Shown: positions 1 through 12,242 of the stretch, one piece after another
How positions within the stretch are numbered: position 1 is the first letter of the stretch
Layout of the letters: the number at the start of each line of letters is the position of its first letter
NCBI GenBank assembly: GCA_030248295.1
Contig: JASANH010001446.1
Location: 868,001-932,000 of the forward strand
DNA from: Mesodorylaimus sp. YZB2_4
Lineage: Eukaryota > Nematoda > Enoplea > Dorylaimida > Dorylaimidae
Direction of reading: 5' to 3'
DNA length: 64,000 bases
The notes under the pieces: generated by a model
Databases searched by the model: none
What the model was told of the DNA's origin: nothing
The model's input: only the letters and a program-made list of their open reading frames with translations
Program-made: the position numbers and the translations under genes

Positions 1-1263
1 GATGGACGTCGAAGAATTTTCTTCAGCCGATTGTTTCATGTACGGGACACCACTCGAACTGGCCAGCATTTCGACCCACTGACGTTGGCACTCGTTCCAT
101 CCGTCCCATTCGTTGACCGCTTTCGGCAGCGGCGGTTTCGCTTCCGCCACCTTTGCCACCTTCTTCGCGGCCACAACACCGCTGCGATCTCGGGCGCGGC
201 GAGCTCGTTCAAGCAATACTTGTTGCGCCCGACGAGCCGCGTCCTCGGCGACTCGAGCTGGTTCCGATTGCCTGAATGAAAGGGGAGAGAATGAGTAAGA
301 CAACCTAGCGTTCCCAGGAAGGTGGGATACTCACGTCCGCCATGTGTCCTCTGTGCCAGCCGATCGAGTGGCACGACTGTCGCGCGTGATTATAGCCTCG
401 GCTGTGCCTTCCAATTCACCCGCACTTCGGGCATCGGGCGGGGTTCGAGCTCGACGTTGGCCTGGCATGTCGACGAAACTAGGAGAGCCCACCATTTCGT
501 ACGCGGAGTAGAGATCGCCCCGACGCTGTATTTGAGGTGGTTCGAACACGATCTTGCGGTCAGTGCTGACTACGATTCGAGCTGCGTTCGCCTCGGCTGA
601 TGGATCCTTGTCCACTGGCTCGTTCAAAGGACGGCCAAACTCGTCGACGATTTCGAATCTGGTGTACCTGAGCGACCCGCCCTCGACGGGTTCGGCAGAC
701 GACGCGGTTTCCTTGAACGTGACCGCGTCACCCCCTTGCTCTGTATCAATCTTCGAATCGGCTCGACCCCAACCATTTTCTTCCAGCAGATTCTTTAACT
801 CGGCCATCAGCTCGGCGTATTCGTCGACCTCGGCGTCCAGCAACTCCACCAGCTGCTCGGCGGTCGTGTCTGCGGGCTGGGACTGACGCAGCGTTTGAAG
901 ATAGCTATCGCATCGAACCACGAATTCCCTGAGACGCTCAGGAAGCTCGTTCACCGAGTCGAAACCCGATTCGGCGTAGTAGTGGAGCAGCGAACGGTAC
1001 CCCTCGGCCATTTCCAAGTAGCGTTGCTTCCAAGTCAGACCACCTTCTTGCCGCAACCGATTCCTCTCTTCGACAGTTACGCCCCTCGACAGTCGACGTT
1101 CCTTGAGTGACTGGATTTGATTGTCGCAAATTCGCAGCATTTCTTCCAACATTTTGTGCTCGGCGTTCAGACGGCGGAGGTGACGGGCCTCGTGTCCGAG
1201 CGTATTCGAGTCGCTCATTTCTGTCGGCAGTTCTTGGTTTATTGTGAGAGACGAAAAAGACAC
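1..1263 (-). CDS. Unrecognised coiled-coil protein, C-terminus beyond window
   Basis: Two exons are visible on the minus strand: 335-1263 and 271 to beyond position 1, joined by a 63-bp intron with GTGAGT donor and TTCAG acceptor that keeps the frame (a Thr codon is split). At least 400 residues are encoded. The N-terminal 150 residues are rich in Leu, Glu, Arg and Gln with heptad-like spacing (LRRLNAEHKMLEEMLRICDN region), and the second exon has an Ala/Arg/Glu-rich helix followed by a WNECQRQW motif. No catalytic motif, signal peptide or membrane segment is seen. The start could be 1263 or the Met at 1218; both are in frame. I do not recognise the family. A cytoplasmic, cytoskeletal or centrosomal scaffold is possible but is only a guess from the coiled coil. 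Confidence 0.7.
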
Positions 1264-2764
1264 AACCGACTACTAGCTCGGATTTGAACGAAAATGAAGA
1301 GGAAGTTTGAAATGATACTGACATTGTAAAGATGATGATAGATGAAGGCACAAGTAGGGGTGGCACTACTGCAGATCGTTCAGCGCGCCGTATTGATTTT
1401 GGAATGTAACGTGCATGGACTCGTAAAATGCATAACACAGAGCAAACATATATCCATATTACACTGGGCCGTTAGGATCAGAATACGCGATAATTTAGGC
1501 TAATTTGGATGAAGCCTTCTGCAGGACCTGACATTCTATGTGAGTCGTCAATGTACTCTGTAGCTTATCATACCGCATGTAATTCAATATTTGGTTAAGC
1601 GCTACAACGATCTGGGCGATCAGGCTTCCGTTTGTATACTGTCGAGAGTTTTTTGTGTGTCAGTTTTTCGTACAGGCGGTCAGCAGTCGCTTACAAGCAA
1701 GGCTTTGCCACAGCAGGCACACAGCAGCATCGTTCTGTGGCCTCCACTATAGTAGGAGCATCTATACACGACAACGGCTTCCTCGAACGATGGTGGGTGG
1801 GCTCTGAAGTGTTCGACAGCCGAGAGAGTCAACTCGTTTGAGTTCCGTCTCTCCACCAGGGGCAACCAATATTTTACAAACCGACCTCCATCACCAGGGA
1901 CTGCTTGCGGGAGATAGTGCCCTGGCTATTTCTTCCCGTGTGTACTCCTTCTCTCCAAAGCAGATGCCAGGATGGCCTATCTTACGCAGCTATCCATCTT
2001 TAGGGCACCAATGAAGATGGCCAGTGTAATGAAGCCCTTATTTTCAGGAGCAGGATTGTTTTTTGAGCTCATTTTCACCCTTGATATCCCTAAATGGTAG
2101 CATCCGCGATTAGTAAAGGTTCGAGTGTTTGTCTTGGATCGATGTGACTGCCACACCCTGGACATATCTAATCATAAGGTCGTCGTTTGAGAATACTAAC
2201 GGTATTGCCACGTTGCTGTCCGACGTGACCACGTGTGGAGAAAAGAAATCTCGAGACCAAGCGCACTGGACCATAATTATGTCACCGTCTGCCGTACTGT
2301 ATCTACACAGGTCGCCTGCTCTGGCCGTAGCCCTGGCGAAGCAAGCTTTACAATAGCGCACACTGCACTAAATGAGATATATATACACGGGAGATACGAA
2401 CTCTACTGTGACAGTAAAGTATGTCTTGCACCTAGCCGCTACTATCTTTCTTGCGGAAAGAAGCGAGTAGGTACGTCGAGTGATCAGGTAGAAGTGGCAG
2501 CGGCCTGCTGCAAACTAGGATGCATGAAACCCCTTTAAAAAATCTGCGTCACAAGTAGCCTGAACATCATAATGTCTGCTGGAAGTGGTAATAGACTGCC
2601 AGTCGGAGCTTGGCTATTCGGCTATCCCGATTCCCGATGATCGAAGAGAGAAATATCCAAATATCTTGCCGATTCTGTTTCTACAGAGCTTCAAGGATTT
2701 CAGCTAATTGTAAGAGAAAACAGGTTTTGAAAGCGTACAGCCTAGGTGGGATTAACTGAGAAAA
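1264..2764. other. Intergenic, no gene seen
   Basis: 1.5 kb between the minus-strand coiled-coil gene and SRP14. Only short open frames without codon bias or splice-consistent extensions occur. Promoter regions of the two divergent genes should lie here, but no clear TATA box or initiator stands out. Confidence 0.5.
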
Positions 2765-3693
2765 ATGCTGTTGGAAAATGAACAGGTGAGTTTTTGGTCG
2801 CAGGACTTTCGCTTTCCTTTATAGTACTCATACTAGTATAGGTCCCTGTGCGTATCCCTGCTTTTTCAGTTTCTGGCCGAATTGACCAAACTATTTCAAA
2901 AGTCGCGGACTCACGATGGTGGCGTTTCTATCACGATGAAAAGATGTGAGTATCCACATAGGTACATCGGACGTACTAGGTGGTCATGGGGCATGAGATA
3001 GTTTTAGCGAAGGGTTAAAGGCGGCCTCAGTCCCCCGTTGTTGTTAAGCTCGGTTAATTTAGGTTTATTGCCTGCAATATCTGATCGTGTAATTTATTAT
3101 GAGGTTTTTGAGGTCTGTCTTTTACAGTCGTTTCTTCTGATATCCGGTTGCAGTGCTCGACGACTTTTGATGCATTGTCTTCTTACTCAGCTGTAATTTT
3201 ATTATCCTGGACTTTTCTACGTGATTCAATTTTTAGATGACGGGCGGACAAAACCGATTCCACGCAATCCTGAAAAACAGCAACAACAACAGCCTCATCA
3301 CGAATATAAATGCCTATTTCGAGCCAGTATGGGCACAAAGAAAATCAGCACTGTTGTAAGTCATTTTTGAATAACCCTGCTTAGTTCGATCAAATCGTTG
3401 CGGGACACGTTCTTATAAAATCAGACTCCTCGAAAAATCTACGCTCACGTTCTATCTCTTTTCACGGCTACCTCACGTTTTCGGTTCAGGTTAACGCCAA
3501 GGACGTCAATAAGTTCCAGTTGGCCTATGCCAACGTGTTCAAGGCATCCATGGACAATTTGAAGAAACGAGATCGAAAAACGGAGAAAGAGCGGAAAGAA
3601 AAGCGAAAAGAAACTGCCGGAGCCAGCACCACGACGACGCATTCGTCCGCCCAGGCCACACCGAAACCCGGCACAAAGACGGGCGAAAACTGA
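2765..3693 (+). CDS. SRP14: Signal recognition particle 14 kDa protein
   Basis: Four exons (2765-2785, 2870-2945, 3237-3355, 3490-3693) give a 139-residue protein. Junctions are GTGAGT/TTTCAG, GTGAGT/TTTTAG and GTAAGT/TTCAG, all in frame. The product opens MLLENEQFLAELTKLFQKSR and keeps the SRP14 core: DGRTKPIP loop, KKISTVV strand and the basic helix with MDNLKKRDRK. SRP14 pairs with SRP9 on the Alu domain of SRP RNA in the cytosol and causes elongation arrest while secretory proteins are targeted to the ER. A poly-Gln/His insert (QQQQQPHH) replaces the usual short loop after PIP, and the C-terminus has a Thr/Ala/Pro tail like the extended tails of some animal SRP14s. The ATG at 2765 gives the conserved N-terminus, so the start is firm. 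The gene converges on the globin gene, with 252 bp between stop codons. Confidence 0.95.
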
Positions 3694-3730
3694 AAAAGTG
3701 ATATGTCATCGACTCGAGAATGTTATCTCC

Positions 3731-3736
3731 TTTATT
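3731..3736 (-). promoter_or_regulatory. Candidate polyadenylation signal for the globin gene
   Basis: AATAAA on the minus strand, 210 bp downstream of the globin stop codon and inside the short convergent spacer with SRP14. The hexamer match is exact, but it has no experimental support. Confidence 0.35.
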
Positions 3737-3945
3737 GTAAGTATTTTCCCCATTTCGTTGCTGGGTTTGATTTCGACTTTTCGTCATTCGCGGTTGGAAT
3801 GTACTGTGGGGGGCAAATGGTTGTTGGTGCAAACAGTTGCTTTATGATAGCTTTCCTTAACGACATAGTTTCATCGAAACCACACCTTACATGCCAGCTG
3901 ATATCACGAAAGCAGGCCCATGCCCTCGATCACATGGGAACCTAT

Positions 3946-4837
3946 TCAAGGGGAGCCGGAGTAGGAGCCACAATCATTCGCGCAATGTGCATCTATGACA
4001 GCCTGGCATTCTTCGACCATCGTATCCACGATCACGTGCACAACCAGCTTGTAGATGTAGTCCATTTGCTCGGTATATCGATCATCGAGTGTGATTTTGA
4101 TAGCGTACAGAAAAGGTTGTTCCAGGGCCTGAAAGACAAGTGTTTTGCATAAGGTTGTGCAGTGAAATCAAAAATAAAGATGCACTTGAAAATATTCCGG
4201 TTTAAAATTTGGAATCTTTGAATGAAATTGAGCATGTTTCTTTATAATATCAAAAAATCGATCGGGATCGCCAGCGGCTCGAATGATATCGTTAAATGCT
4301 TGGATTATTTTAACTGCGTGACGTTCCAAGACTTTAGCATCTTCTTCTTTATGGCTTTCGAAAATGGAGCAAAGAGCTTCATTCTTGTCGAAAAGTCTGA
4401 AATGAAAGAGTTGAACTCGAGTGGTGCTCAGGTCTGTCAGGTCCAAAGGCTGGTTTGCCATCGGACTGGCCTTGTGCACAGAGGCATCACAATGACCAGC
4501 CCCGAGGGATGACGTGGGTCTGCACTCACCTGGCTAACATGGTGATGCCAGTGGAGACGATCTTTCCCGAAATGCTCTTCCAGTTCTGTATGAGCAGGTA
4601 ACACTGCCTGGGTGTGAGTGGTATCCTCGCATCGGGTATCACTACGACCTTTCCCGCAGGTGTCTCGAATGTGATGGCCCCAGTCTTGTCCCTGTATTGG
4701 GGTACATCGGAGCCTCCTCGGGAACGTGCCGAATCTGTGCTCAGTGTCGATTCGGTCCTTTTACGGAAAAAATTAACCGGCACTTCGTAGACTTCTTTGC
4801 TTTTACCACGTCGAAATGGAAAGCACGACGAAGCCAT
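3946..4837 (-). CDS. Globin with N-terminal extension
   Basis: Three exons (4530-4837, 4186-4396, 3946-4128) give 233 residues; all junctions are GT-AG and in frame. An extension of about 75 residues, Ser/Arg-rich, precedes the globin fold, which begins around LTPRQCYLLIQNWKSI (A helix). The distal E7 position is His129 in LERHAVKII and the proximal F8 is His157 in IIKKHAQFH, so haem ligation looks intact. The G and H helices are in exon 3 (QPFLYAIK to VIVDTMVEEC). There is no signal peptide. A long N-terminal extension and neuroglobin-like E/F spacing match the intracellular globins that are numerous in nematodes and other invertebrates. The role is probably oxygen, NO or redox sensing or binding in the cytosol. 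The tail is short (NDCGSYSGSP). Exon 1 includes MASSC, without the Gly2 needed for myristoylation. Confidence 0.88.
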
Positions 4838-5911
4838 TCCGTTTGCCTTTGGAAAGGAGTCCGCTCAGATTGTTAGTCAAGCTCTACATACAATAGGTAA
4901 GGTGTCCGAGCGCGCCCTCCGCACAGCAACTGTAGCTACCCTCCAAACCAGTCATAGCAAACAGGGCACGCGAACTGGCACATTTCTAATTTTATTCCCT
5001 TTGAATAGCGCCGTCAAGAAGAAGCAAGTTGCTCGACCTGATGTGTATTCATCAATGAATTGTTCAGTTATTGAAAACATGTCTCCAATGAAGCTAATAA
5101 TTAGACTAGCCAAGTGTAGAAACTGGCCGAGCGGCAGTCACCAGGTTCTCGGCCAAGCTGCAACATAGCCGAGTGCCCTCCCCGAACGGGAGTCCATATT
5201 TTCAGATAATGGTCCAACGTATTTTTACGGCTGCCAAAGCGTCGAGTGCTGTCGATAAGCTACGCCTAAGAGTATTGAATTAGGGTCTTTTGTGTCAAGG
5301 CAAGGGCGTTAAGCGGGCCTTTCATGGTAAATGTCGCCTTGGAAAAGTACATCGACAAGAGAAAAATTATGAAAAAAGACCTGCCTTCTGACTTATACGG
5401 GCACAAGCTGACAGAAAAGGTCTCATTCTGACGAGGTTGCTTTGAGCTCAAAAGTCGACGTGACTCAAACTCTCAAACCCTTGTGTCACGGACTCACACT
5501 CGTCATCAGTCCACGCATCAACTTTTACAGACGACACACAAACGGTCCAACAAGACACGGACAGCACAAACGTAACAACCGTCCACACTACACATCAACC
5601 ATCCAACGGTCACCGTATCACAAAATGTGCCCATACCAAAAGTACACTAAACTACATACAGCACTACTATATCCATAAGGTGTACATAGAGCATAAACAC
5701 TGAGACAGTCCAGTGATGTCATGGTTGCATGGAGAATAGCCAAGTGTCGCATGCTCATCCTTTGTACATAAGTAACCCGAATCGCTGCCAGCACATAACC
5801 CCTTCATCGCCTACATGCACTTCACGCTAACCTTTGTACCATTCCTGATTACAGGCCAAATGCAAAAAACAATACTTCCTCACATGTAAAACACAAAAAC
5901 GAACTTCAAGA
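4838..5911. other. Intergenic, no gene seen
   Basis: Lies between the globin start and the stop of the SMOC-like gene. Contains an A/C-rich stretch (about 5500-5900) with frames free of stops only because of composition. No repeat or RNA structure was recognised. Confidence 0.5.
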
Positions 5912-8900
5912 TTATTGGTTAGGATCGAGAACAGTGATGAATGGGTTAGGACCACGCCAGTTGTTCGGTCTGGCCGTCGAAGCGACTGCTAAATGAGGAA
6001 GAATAATTCAGGTAGCTCAGTATGACGCACTAGATGTCGGCTTACCTCTTAGTGAATTGCCAGCACAATTCAACCATTCAGCCAAGGTTATACGCTTATC
6101 GCCATTGGCGTCACAACTGCGCAAAAAATTGCGTCCACACTTCCTCATTCCTTTCCAGGTTTTTAACTCCAATCGATACGGCTTCCATTCTTTTCTTTCC
6201 AGAATCTGAAACGAGATACACAGAACATTTCTCTGTCTGCAGCATGAGGGTAGCCGAGGCAAGTACCTTATTCTTATTCTTATCCAATTCATCAAACTTC
6301 CATCGCAAAGCTCGTTCCACCCTGGACATGTCCTCCGTGTCGGCGTGTCCGCTAGCTATCATACTGCTAACCAATGTTCCGTGTAGACGTCGAAGGAAGT
6401 CCGCCCTTTTTCTCGCTGTGCATCCTAAAACAGAATAGGCCATACAAGTACAGCAGTGAGCCTTGTGGCTCGTTACTGACCCTTGATCTCTCCCTCGGCG
6501 CCTTGTGCCAACCCCGGCTTTCTGGTCGGTGACGTCACCGAGCAATCTGGTTTCTCCGACCTTCGTGGCGTGCCCGGTATTGGTTTGCCCGTCTCTGGAT
6601 CGGCACACCAACAAAACCCAGCCAATTCGTGGCATTGCACTCGTTCAAACAATCGTCCAACCACTCCATTCGAATCAGGAGTGGTTTGACAGTTTGGAAT
6701 GTAAACGCCAGATTGGGTGTTCGACTGGTGCTGCTCTTGGGCTCGTCTTCGTTGTGACTGACAGTCAGCCGCTTCTAAAAACTCCGAGAAGTTGAGTACA
6801 ATGTTCTAGGCACAAATCTCACTCGCTTACCTTCTACTTCGTCTTTTTCAGGTTTTTGAGTATTAACGTTCAAGAAGAACGAGAATCCTGACGATGGTGC
6901 GGAAGATGCCACCTCGCGGCTAACTTTTACCAATGCATCTTTGCTATTTAACACTAAAAAGACATTCGCAATTTCACCCATATCTCTGGGAACTTATTGT
7001 CAGTCCGATCCAACATCACCCGACCGAACCCAGAATGACCATATAATCATAACACGAATCCCATCTGCGCATGCTCCTAAGCGGCAAGCCAAATTCAGAC
7101 ACGTACTGCTGGTGTGACGGCGTTGTGTCAGCTGACCGGAGGATAGACGCGACGACTGTCGTTGACCACCTCCGCCAGCACCACGCTTCCGTCCGCCGCC
7201 ATCTCCATTATTCCTCAATCTGGTCCTCGGTTCGGGAGTCGTCGTTACTTCTTCCATGTCCTCTTCTGCGTGATCGTCGTCTTCAACTTCTTCGTCGCCC
7301 TCACCAGCACTGTGTGCAGCGAGTCTCTGTTGTTGAAGTTCTTGCCGTTGCATTTCGTCGCTCGTATTCAGCGATTGAAACAAACGGAACGACACTGACA
7401 TAGATGGAAAAGAGAAAGGGACCCCGTTTAGCTTTAGGGAAAGGCAGTAGACGGGAGAGAAGGGACGAGTGGACGAGAAGCACTAGGGACAAGCAGCGAG
7501 GACACAGCGCAGCGCAGCCAAGCGTAGAAGAGGTCAGACGGGCACATCTCCAAGTCTTCCCCCCCAACATCTTCGTCCTTACACAACCTTCCCACGTCCA
7601 TTAATTACCTTTTATGGCCGCCGTGGCTAACCCTGCGAACAGACAAATACTTTTGAATCGCCCGCTAAGGATCTCACTCGGGCCAAGCATAAGGGGCCTC
7701 CCAAGACTGCCCATTGCACCTCCTCGACCCTGGCCAATTCTCTGATCAAGTCACTCACTGGTTATATCGACGCCCAGACACAAGGACCACTCGGATCGCG
7801 AGATTCGTTTATCGCCATCCAAATCGCAGTATTTGGCGAATCGACGAGCACACGCCTTTGGCTGCACACGATCTCGAATCATTCGTCGTAAGTCAGCCGA
7901 TTCGCGAGGGCTGATGCCACGATCACGATTCGTGTCCAATTTATCGAACTTCCATTCAATCACTTGGCGAGTTTTCGACGTTATTAAGCCGGAATTCGTG
8001 TCTGTAACAATGACTGATAGTCAGACTGCCTGACGGCGAGTTATCTGCACGAACAAACCTACCTTCTTGCTTTGAAGACGATGCTTGCCAATTCCTCGCA
8101 TCTTTTTCGTACTCAGCTCGAAAAATTTTGATCAGGTTGGTACTAAAGGTAGATCGATCAGCCGTACTGCAGCCTAAAAGTGATTATTGTCACCAGAACA
8201 TAACTAGCACAGGGTCACACGCTCCACAATACTGCTCCAAACAAGCAAGCTAGTCATGGTCACAATGGACGAGTGTGGACTCGACTGGACTTGCACAGAG
8301 AAAACGCGCCTTGAACATGCTCTGGGGTCAAGGCGCGCAGTTCATGCAGTCAATATGTGCTTATAGAAGATCCTAGCAGTGCCGTCAACATGTTGTCATA
8401 GACATTATACCATTTGAATTTGATCTAGTTTTCAATGTCAGCAATAGTTCTCAGGTCTGTACATGGTATTAAACATACAGTCCAAACCAAAGCAACAATT
8501 CAGCAGCAAAAAAACAAATGCAGCAAACATTCAGCATTTTAGGGTACGTTTCCGTTAGCTAAAACGGTAAGATCACCCCTAGGCCAGCTTTTCGGTGCGC
8601 TTTGCTTTCGTATGCTTACACGCATCTTCTCCTGGTTTAGTCATTTATCAAGGATAAAAATCCGCGCAAAGCAAAAAATTATTGGCCTAGCAAGCTCCCT
8701 GATATCGTTTTTCTCTTGCCCGCTATCTCGGCCATCTGCCCCGGCCATCGAAGATCCAATCTCGGCGGCCAACATGGCGGCAAAGAGGGTGGGCGAAAGC
8801 CTGCGCTTAACCGAATCCTATTGCTAAAATGCCCCAACATCAGACACGGAAGTTATCCCCACTTTCGCATGCACTTTGTAGTGTACTGTAGACACCTGGT

Positions 8901-11900
8901 CAGCGCAGTGAAATTGTGGTGCCAAGTGCAAGACACAGACCAGTGATGCACACCAACAATGTATAACATGTAAAGAGAAGGAAAAGATCAGCCCAAGCGA
9001 TAGTACCTCTTCTCCTCATACCGAGACGTCCCCGCGACGATCGGCGCCAGAATTTACCTAGAATGCCAATGAATCAAGATTTCCGACATGCACTGGCTAA
9101 ATCCCCTGGTAACTAGCTTACCTTGGTGCACACAATCTGGACGTTTGAATTGGACCGCAGAGTTAGGTTGGGGACGGCCTTCACTGTTGACGCACCAACA
9201 AAAACCAGTCTCCTTGTGACACTAACAATGATAACGCCACGTCAGAGAAAGGATAGCTGGTGTAAGTCTTACGCGGAACTGACCTGAACAGGAGAGTAGC
9301 TACCATCCGCTTCACATTCTGGAATTACAACATCGCTTTGATTGCGTCGTTTTGCCATTTCCCTTTGAAATGACCGTTCAAGCAGACATTTCTTTTTCGC
9401 TGAAAAAAAAAACTTTTCGACCTTTCAGTTTCTGGCGCTCAACCCATTCCTACATTCCTGACATGACCGCCAGAACCCAACCCTACTCATAACAAGGTCG
9501 GATGGGCCTTGCCTGCTGACCAAGCGGAAGACCCTAAGGCCCGTTGAGAGCGTGATTGCACATTCAGCCCACTTACGCGGACACTTTTCACCCTTCTCGA
9601 CTACTTGCACGGGACTTCCATGACACGCCATTTTTTTGATATCACACACGCTATTATATGTTCGGCCATCCGATCCACACACAGAGGTCGTTTCCAATTC
9701 TTCAGGTGCACACGACAATTGAGTAATATTACTGCAACGACGAGCTCGTTCACTGATCTCCAATGGCGACATCTGAAACGATGGCGGAGATTTAGTCATT
9801 ACCCAGCGGACCCGCAGATGCTCAGGGCCCTGCTAAAGTTATCCATTGTTGAGTCTCTATACACGACCAAACTATGAAATAGAAAAAGTCATTATTCCAA
9901 GGACCACTGCTGGTTGCTTATACTAACTAGATCGGCTTTTTATTTCAGATACATCCTTTTGCACAGTCTGCCAGGTTTTTTTTACAAATTTCACATTGCA
10001 ACATTCTCCCTTCATGACCTTTACGATCGCTTTTACTTTTCGCAAATGCCAAGCTTATTATCGCCAGATGCATTCGTCACTCACCTCGCCCCCTTTATCA
10101 ACATCTGATTTGCTTCCAGATACGCCCCCATAATTACATTCGATGCGCATCTTACTCATAAGCCAACACGAGTTCATTTTCGATGCACCCCTCCCTTCTC
10201 TCTACACTACCCAGACGGACGGAGTGCACTTTAAAAAGCAAAACAGCGCCAAGTCCGGCGATAAGCAGCTTTGGTTATGATTGGGAAAACAGCAATGCGG
10301 GACGAATGAGTCAGATCGTCCCTCGTCGTGTCATGAACTAAGAAACAGTTGCCAAACTGAAAATGTAGCAAGATCGAGTTTAAGCGATGACTAAACATCT
10401 GGACCCAAAACTCAATTTCCTGGCCATTTCCTATTGCTAGCTAGAAGCCAAATCTTGAGCAAACTTGGCTCGATTGAGCCTAGCCAATGACTCATTCATC
10501 AATAGCCTTCACTAAACGTAAGTGAAATTTGATGACACCTCCTTTTTCCCCTTTGGATTCAGCCGAAAACGAAAATCTGCTCGCAATCACCAAAAAACTG
10601 ACTTTATTCTGGAAAAGGAAAATACGATTCTCCTTGCTGGCTAGTTCCTGTAAAAATTGTGCTTTTATTCTCAGCGTATGTCGCGGATCGTCTATTGAAT
10701 TCGATTGTTGGTATTGAGTCGTTCCGCAAGACTGGTGTGCAGTGTGGAGTGGGTTGGTTTCGAAATCGAACCAACTGGCCTGTGGTGTCTATGTCTGGAA
10801 TGTGCATACCACCGCGATTTCGATCGTTAGCCCGAACAGTCTGCTCTCGTCTTGTACACAAGCTGGCTTATACGCCGTGCCCATTGGCCAAACACAAGGC
10901 GGAAAGTGTACAAAATGGGCTTCGCATGCTCGCTCTGTTTGGGCCACTTCAGGCCTCATTCCTCTCGACACCTGCATCGCACGTTTCAAGTATCGCCGCA
11001 TACCTAATAGGCGAGGTCGTACCTCGTTTCCCACCATTTCAATAGATACACTTGGAAAAAGGGGGAGACAGCGAGACAAGCAGTGAATGCGGATGAAAAG
11101 TGCAAAACGAGGAAAAAAATCGAGGCATAATAGAAATAGGCTTCGGCCAACAAACACACCTGCGAGTCTACGCCAGCCACGGACAAAACACCGATCAAAG
11201 ATGGGCCACCATTATTATGACCAAACAAGGAATAGGCGCACTGGCCACAGCCAACCCGATCATGGTCATTATCTCGATGGGTGACGAACGAGATTGCCAC
11301 ACGGCATAAACTGTAAACGCCCCACACGCCCTTCTCAAATGGTTTGGGTTTTTTTATTGAAGAAATAGGATTCTTGCGCATTGGCCAATTCCTAGATAGA
11401 AGCTGCACTTTCGACACCTCCATCAATCTCTAGGCCAACATTCAATTGAGATCGCATGCCAAACACGGCGGGGTCTCATTTTTCAACTCGGCCAAAGACG
11501 CTTTGGGTGGGATTATAGCCATTTCTCAAACACACCATAGAACGAGAATAAAAGACCCACATGCCTTCCACTTGCCCAACAATCTTGCGTAAATACGAAA
11601 GAAAAACTAAGCAAACATTGTAAAAGGTGAGAAAAATCGGTCCTGTTCTAAGTCGATGTTTCCCTCTCGCTGAACTCGTTTCTATGGGCTTCCATTTGGA
11701 AGCAAAAACCTCTCTTATAGATGCAAGGCCCCCCCCCCCATGAAATCACGGGCCATTTTTTGGTTACCAGAAAAAGCAAGAGGACTTACCCCCGGCTGAT
11801 CGCGCAACACGTCCAACGTGCTTTCGGTAGTGGAGTTGACTGGTGCTGCCACTGCACCCAATCGGCCATTTCCAGACATCGTGATCGATGTGATCAGGAA

Positions 11901-12242
11901 TGCGAGTAAAAGAAAGGTATTCGAATCGAGTATATTGCAAATCCAGTGATGTCTCCCGCATCGCCACTTCAATTGACTCGTCGCTGAGGAAGGGCTGGAA
12001 TGCTGGCTATGGATGTATCGATGGGATTTGATCGATTTGTGACGGCTCGATCGATAATGCGAATGGGAATAGCAGGGCGAATCCATTTCGTCAGCGTTCG
12101 ACATTCGTTGACTTGGTCGACGTGAGCACGAAGTCTGATTGCGCAACTGGTTGGTTGCTTGTTCAGTGAAACGTATCCAATAGCAGTCACTGCCGTCCGC
12201 CTTCGATGAAGACACAGTTTCAAGTTCTCTGAACGCCGGCAT
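5912..12242 (-). CDS. SMOC-like secreted calcium-binding protein with two thyroglobulin-EC modules
   Basis: Fourteen exons fit together in frame (11790-12242, 9577-9772, 9284-9399, 9122-9221, 9007-9057, 8063-8173, 7759-8001, 7609-7632, 7107-7394, 6831-6953, 6481-6774, 6267-6424, 6046-6205, 5912-5988), giving 797 residues. Order: a hydrophobic segment (NTFLLLAFLITSI, near residue 115), a Kazal domain (about 164-216, VCGSDGRTYNSVC), thyroglobulin type-1 (220-283, CHKETGFCWCV), an EF-hand EC domain (307-418, KYCDLDGDKRIS), an acidic/Gly-Arg linker (432-527), a second thyroglobulin-1 (573-637, CHELAGFCWCA), a second EC domain (668-765, SCDANGDKRIT) and a short tail. SMOC proteins act in the extracellular matrix and modulate BMP signalling. 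The usual SMOC order is Kazal-Tg-unique-Tg-EC; here the middle region is itself EC-like. The start is uncertain, because 100 residues precede the hydrophobic segment and a signal peptide would normally be N-terminal. The 24-nt exon at 7609-7632 is the weakest; without it the first module could end at a TGA at 7751 and two genes would result. Intron 1 is 2.0 kb. Confidence 0.82.

Noticed and set aside
7040..7107. Follistatin-like reading CLNLACRLGAC at the end of the acidic exon
   Set aside because: A strong GTACGT donor at 7106 precedes it and leads in phase to the next exon; reading on soon meets a stop.
8612..8946. Possible extra exon of the SMOC-like gene between 8.6 and 8.9 kb
   Set aside because: The exons at 9007-9057 and 8063-8173 join directly in phase and give a continuous EC-type sequence; the candidate adds no recognisable residues.
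10659..11045. 128-codon plus-strand open frame
   Set aside because: It lies in intron 1 of the SMOC-like gene, has no domain or splice context, and its composition looks random.
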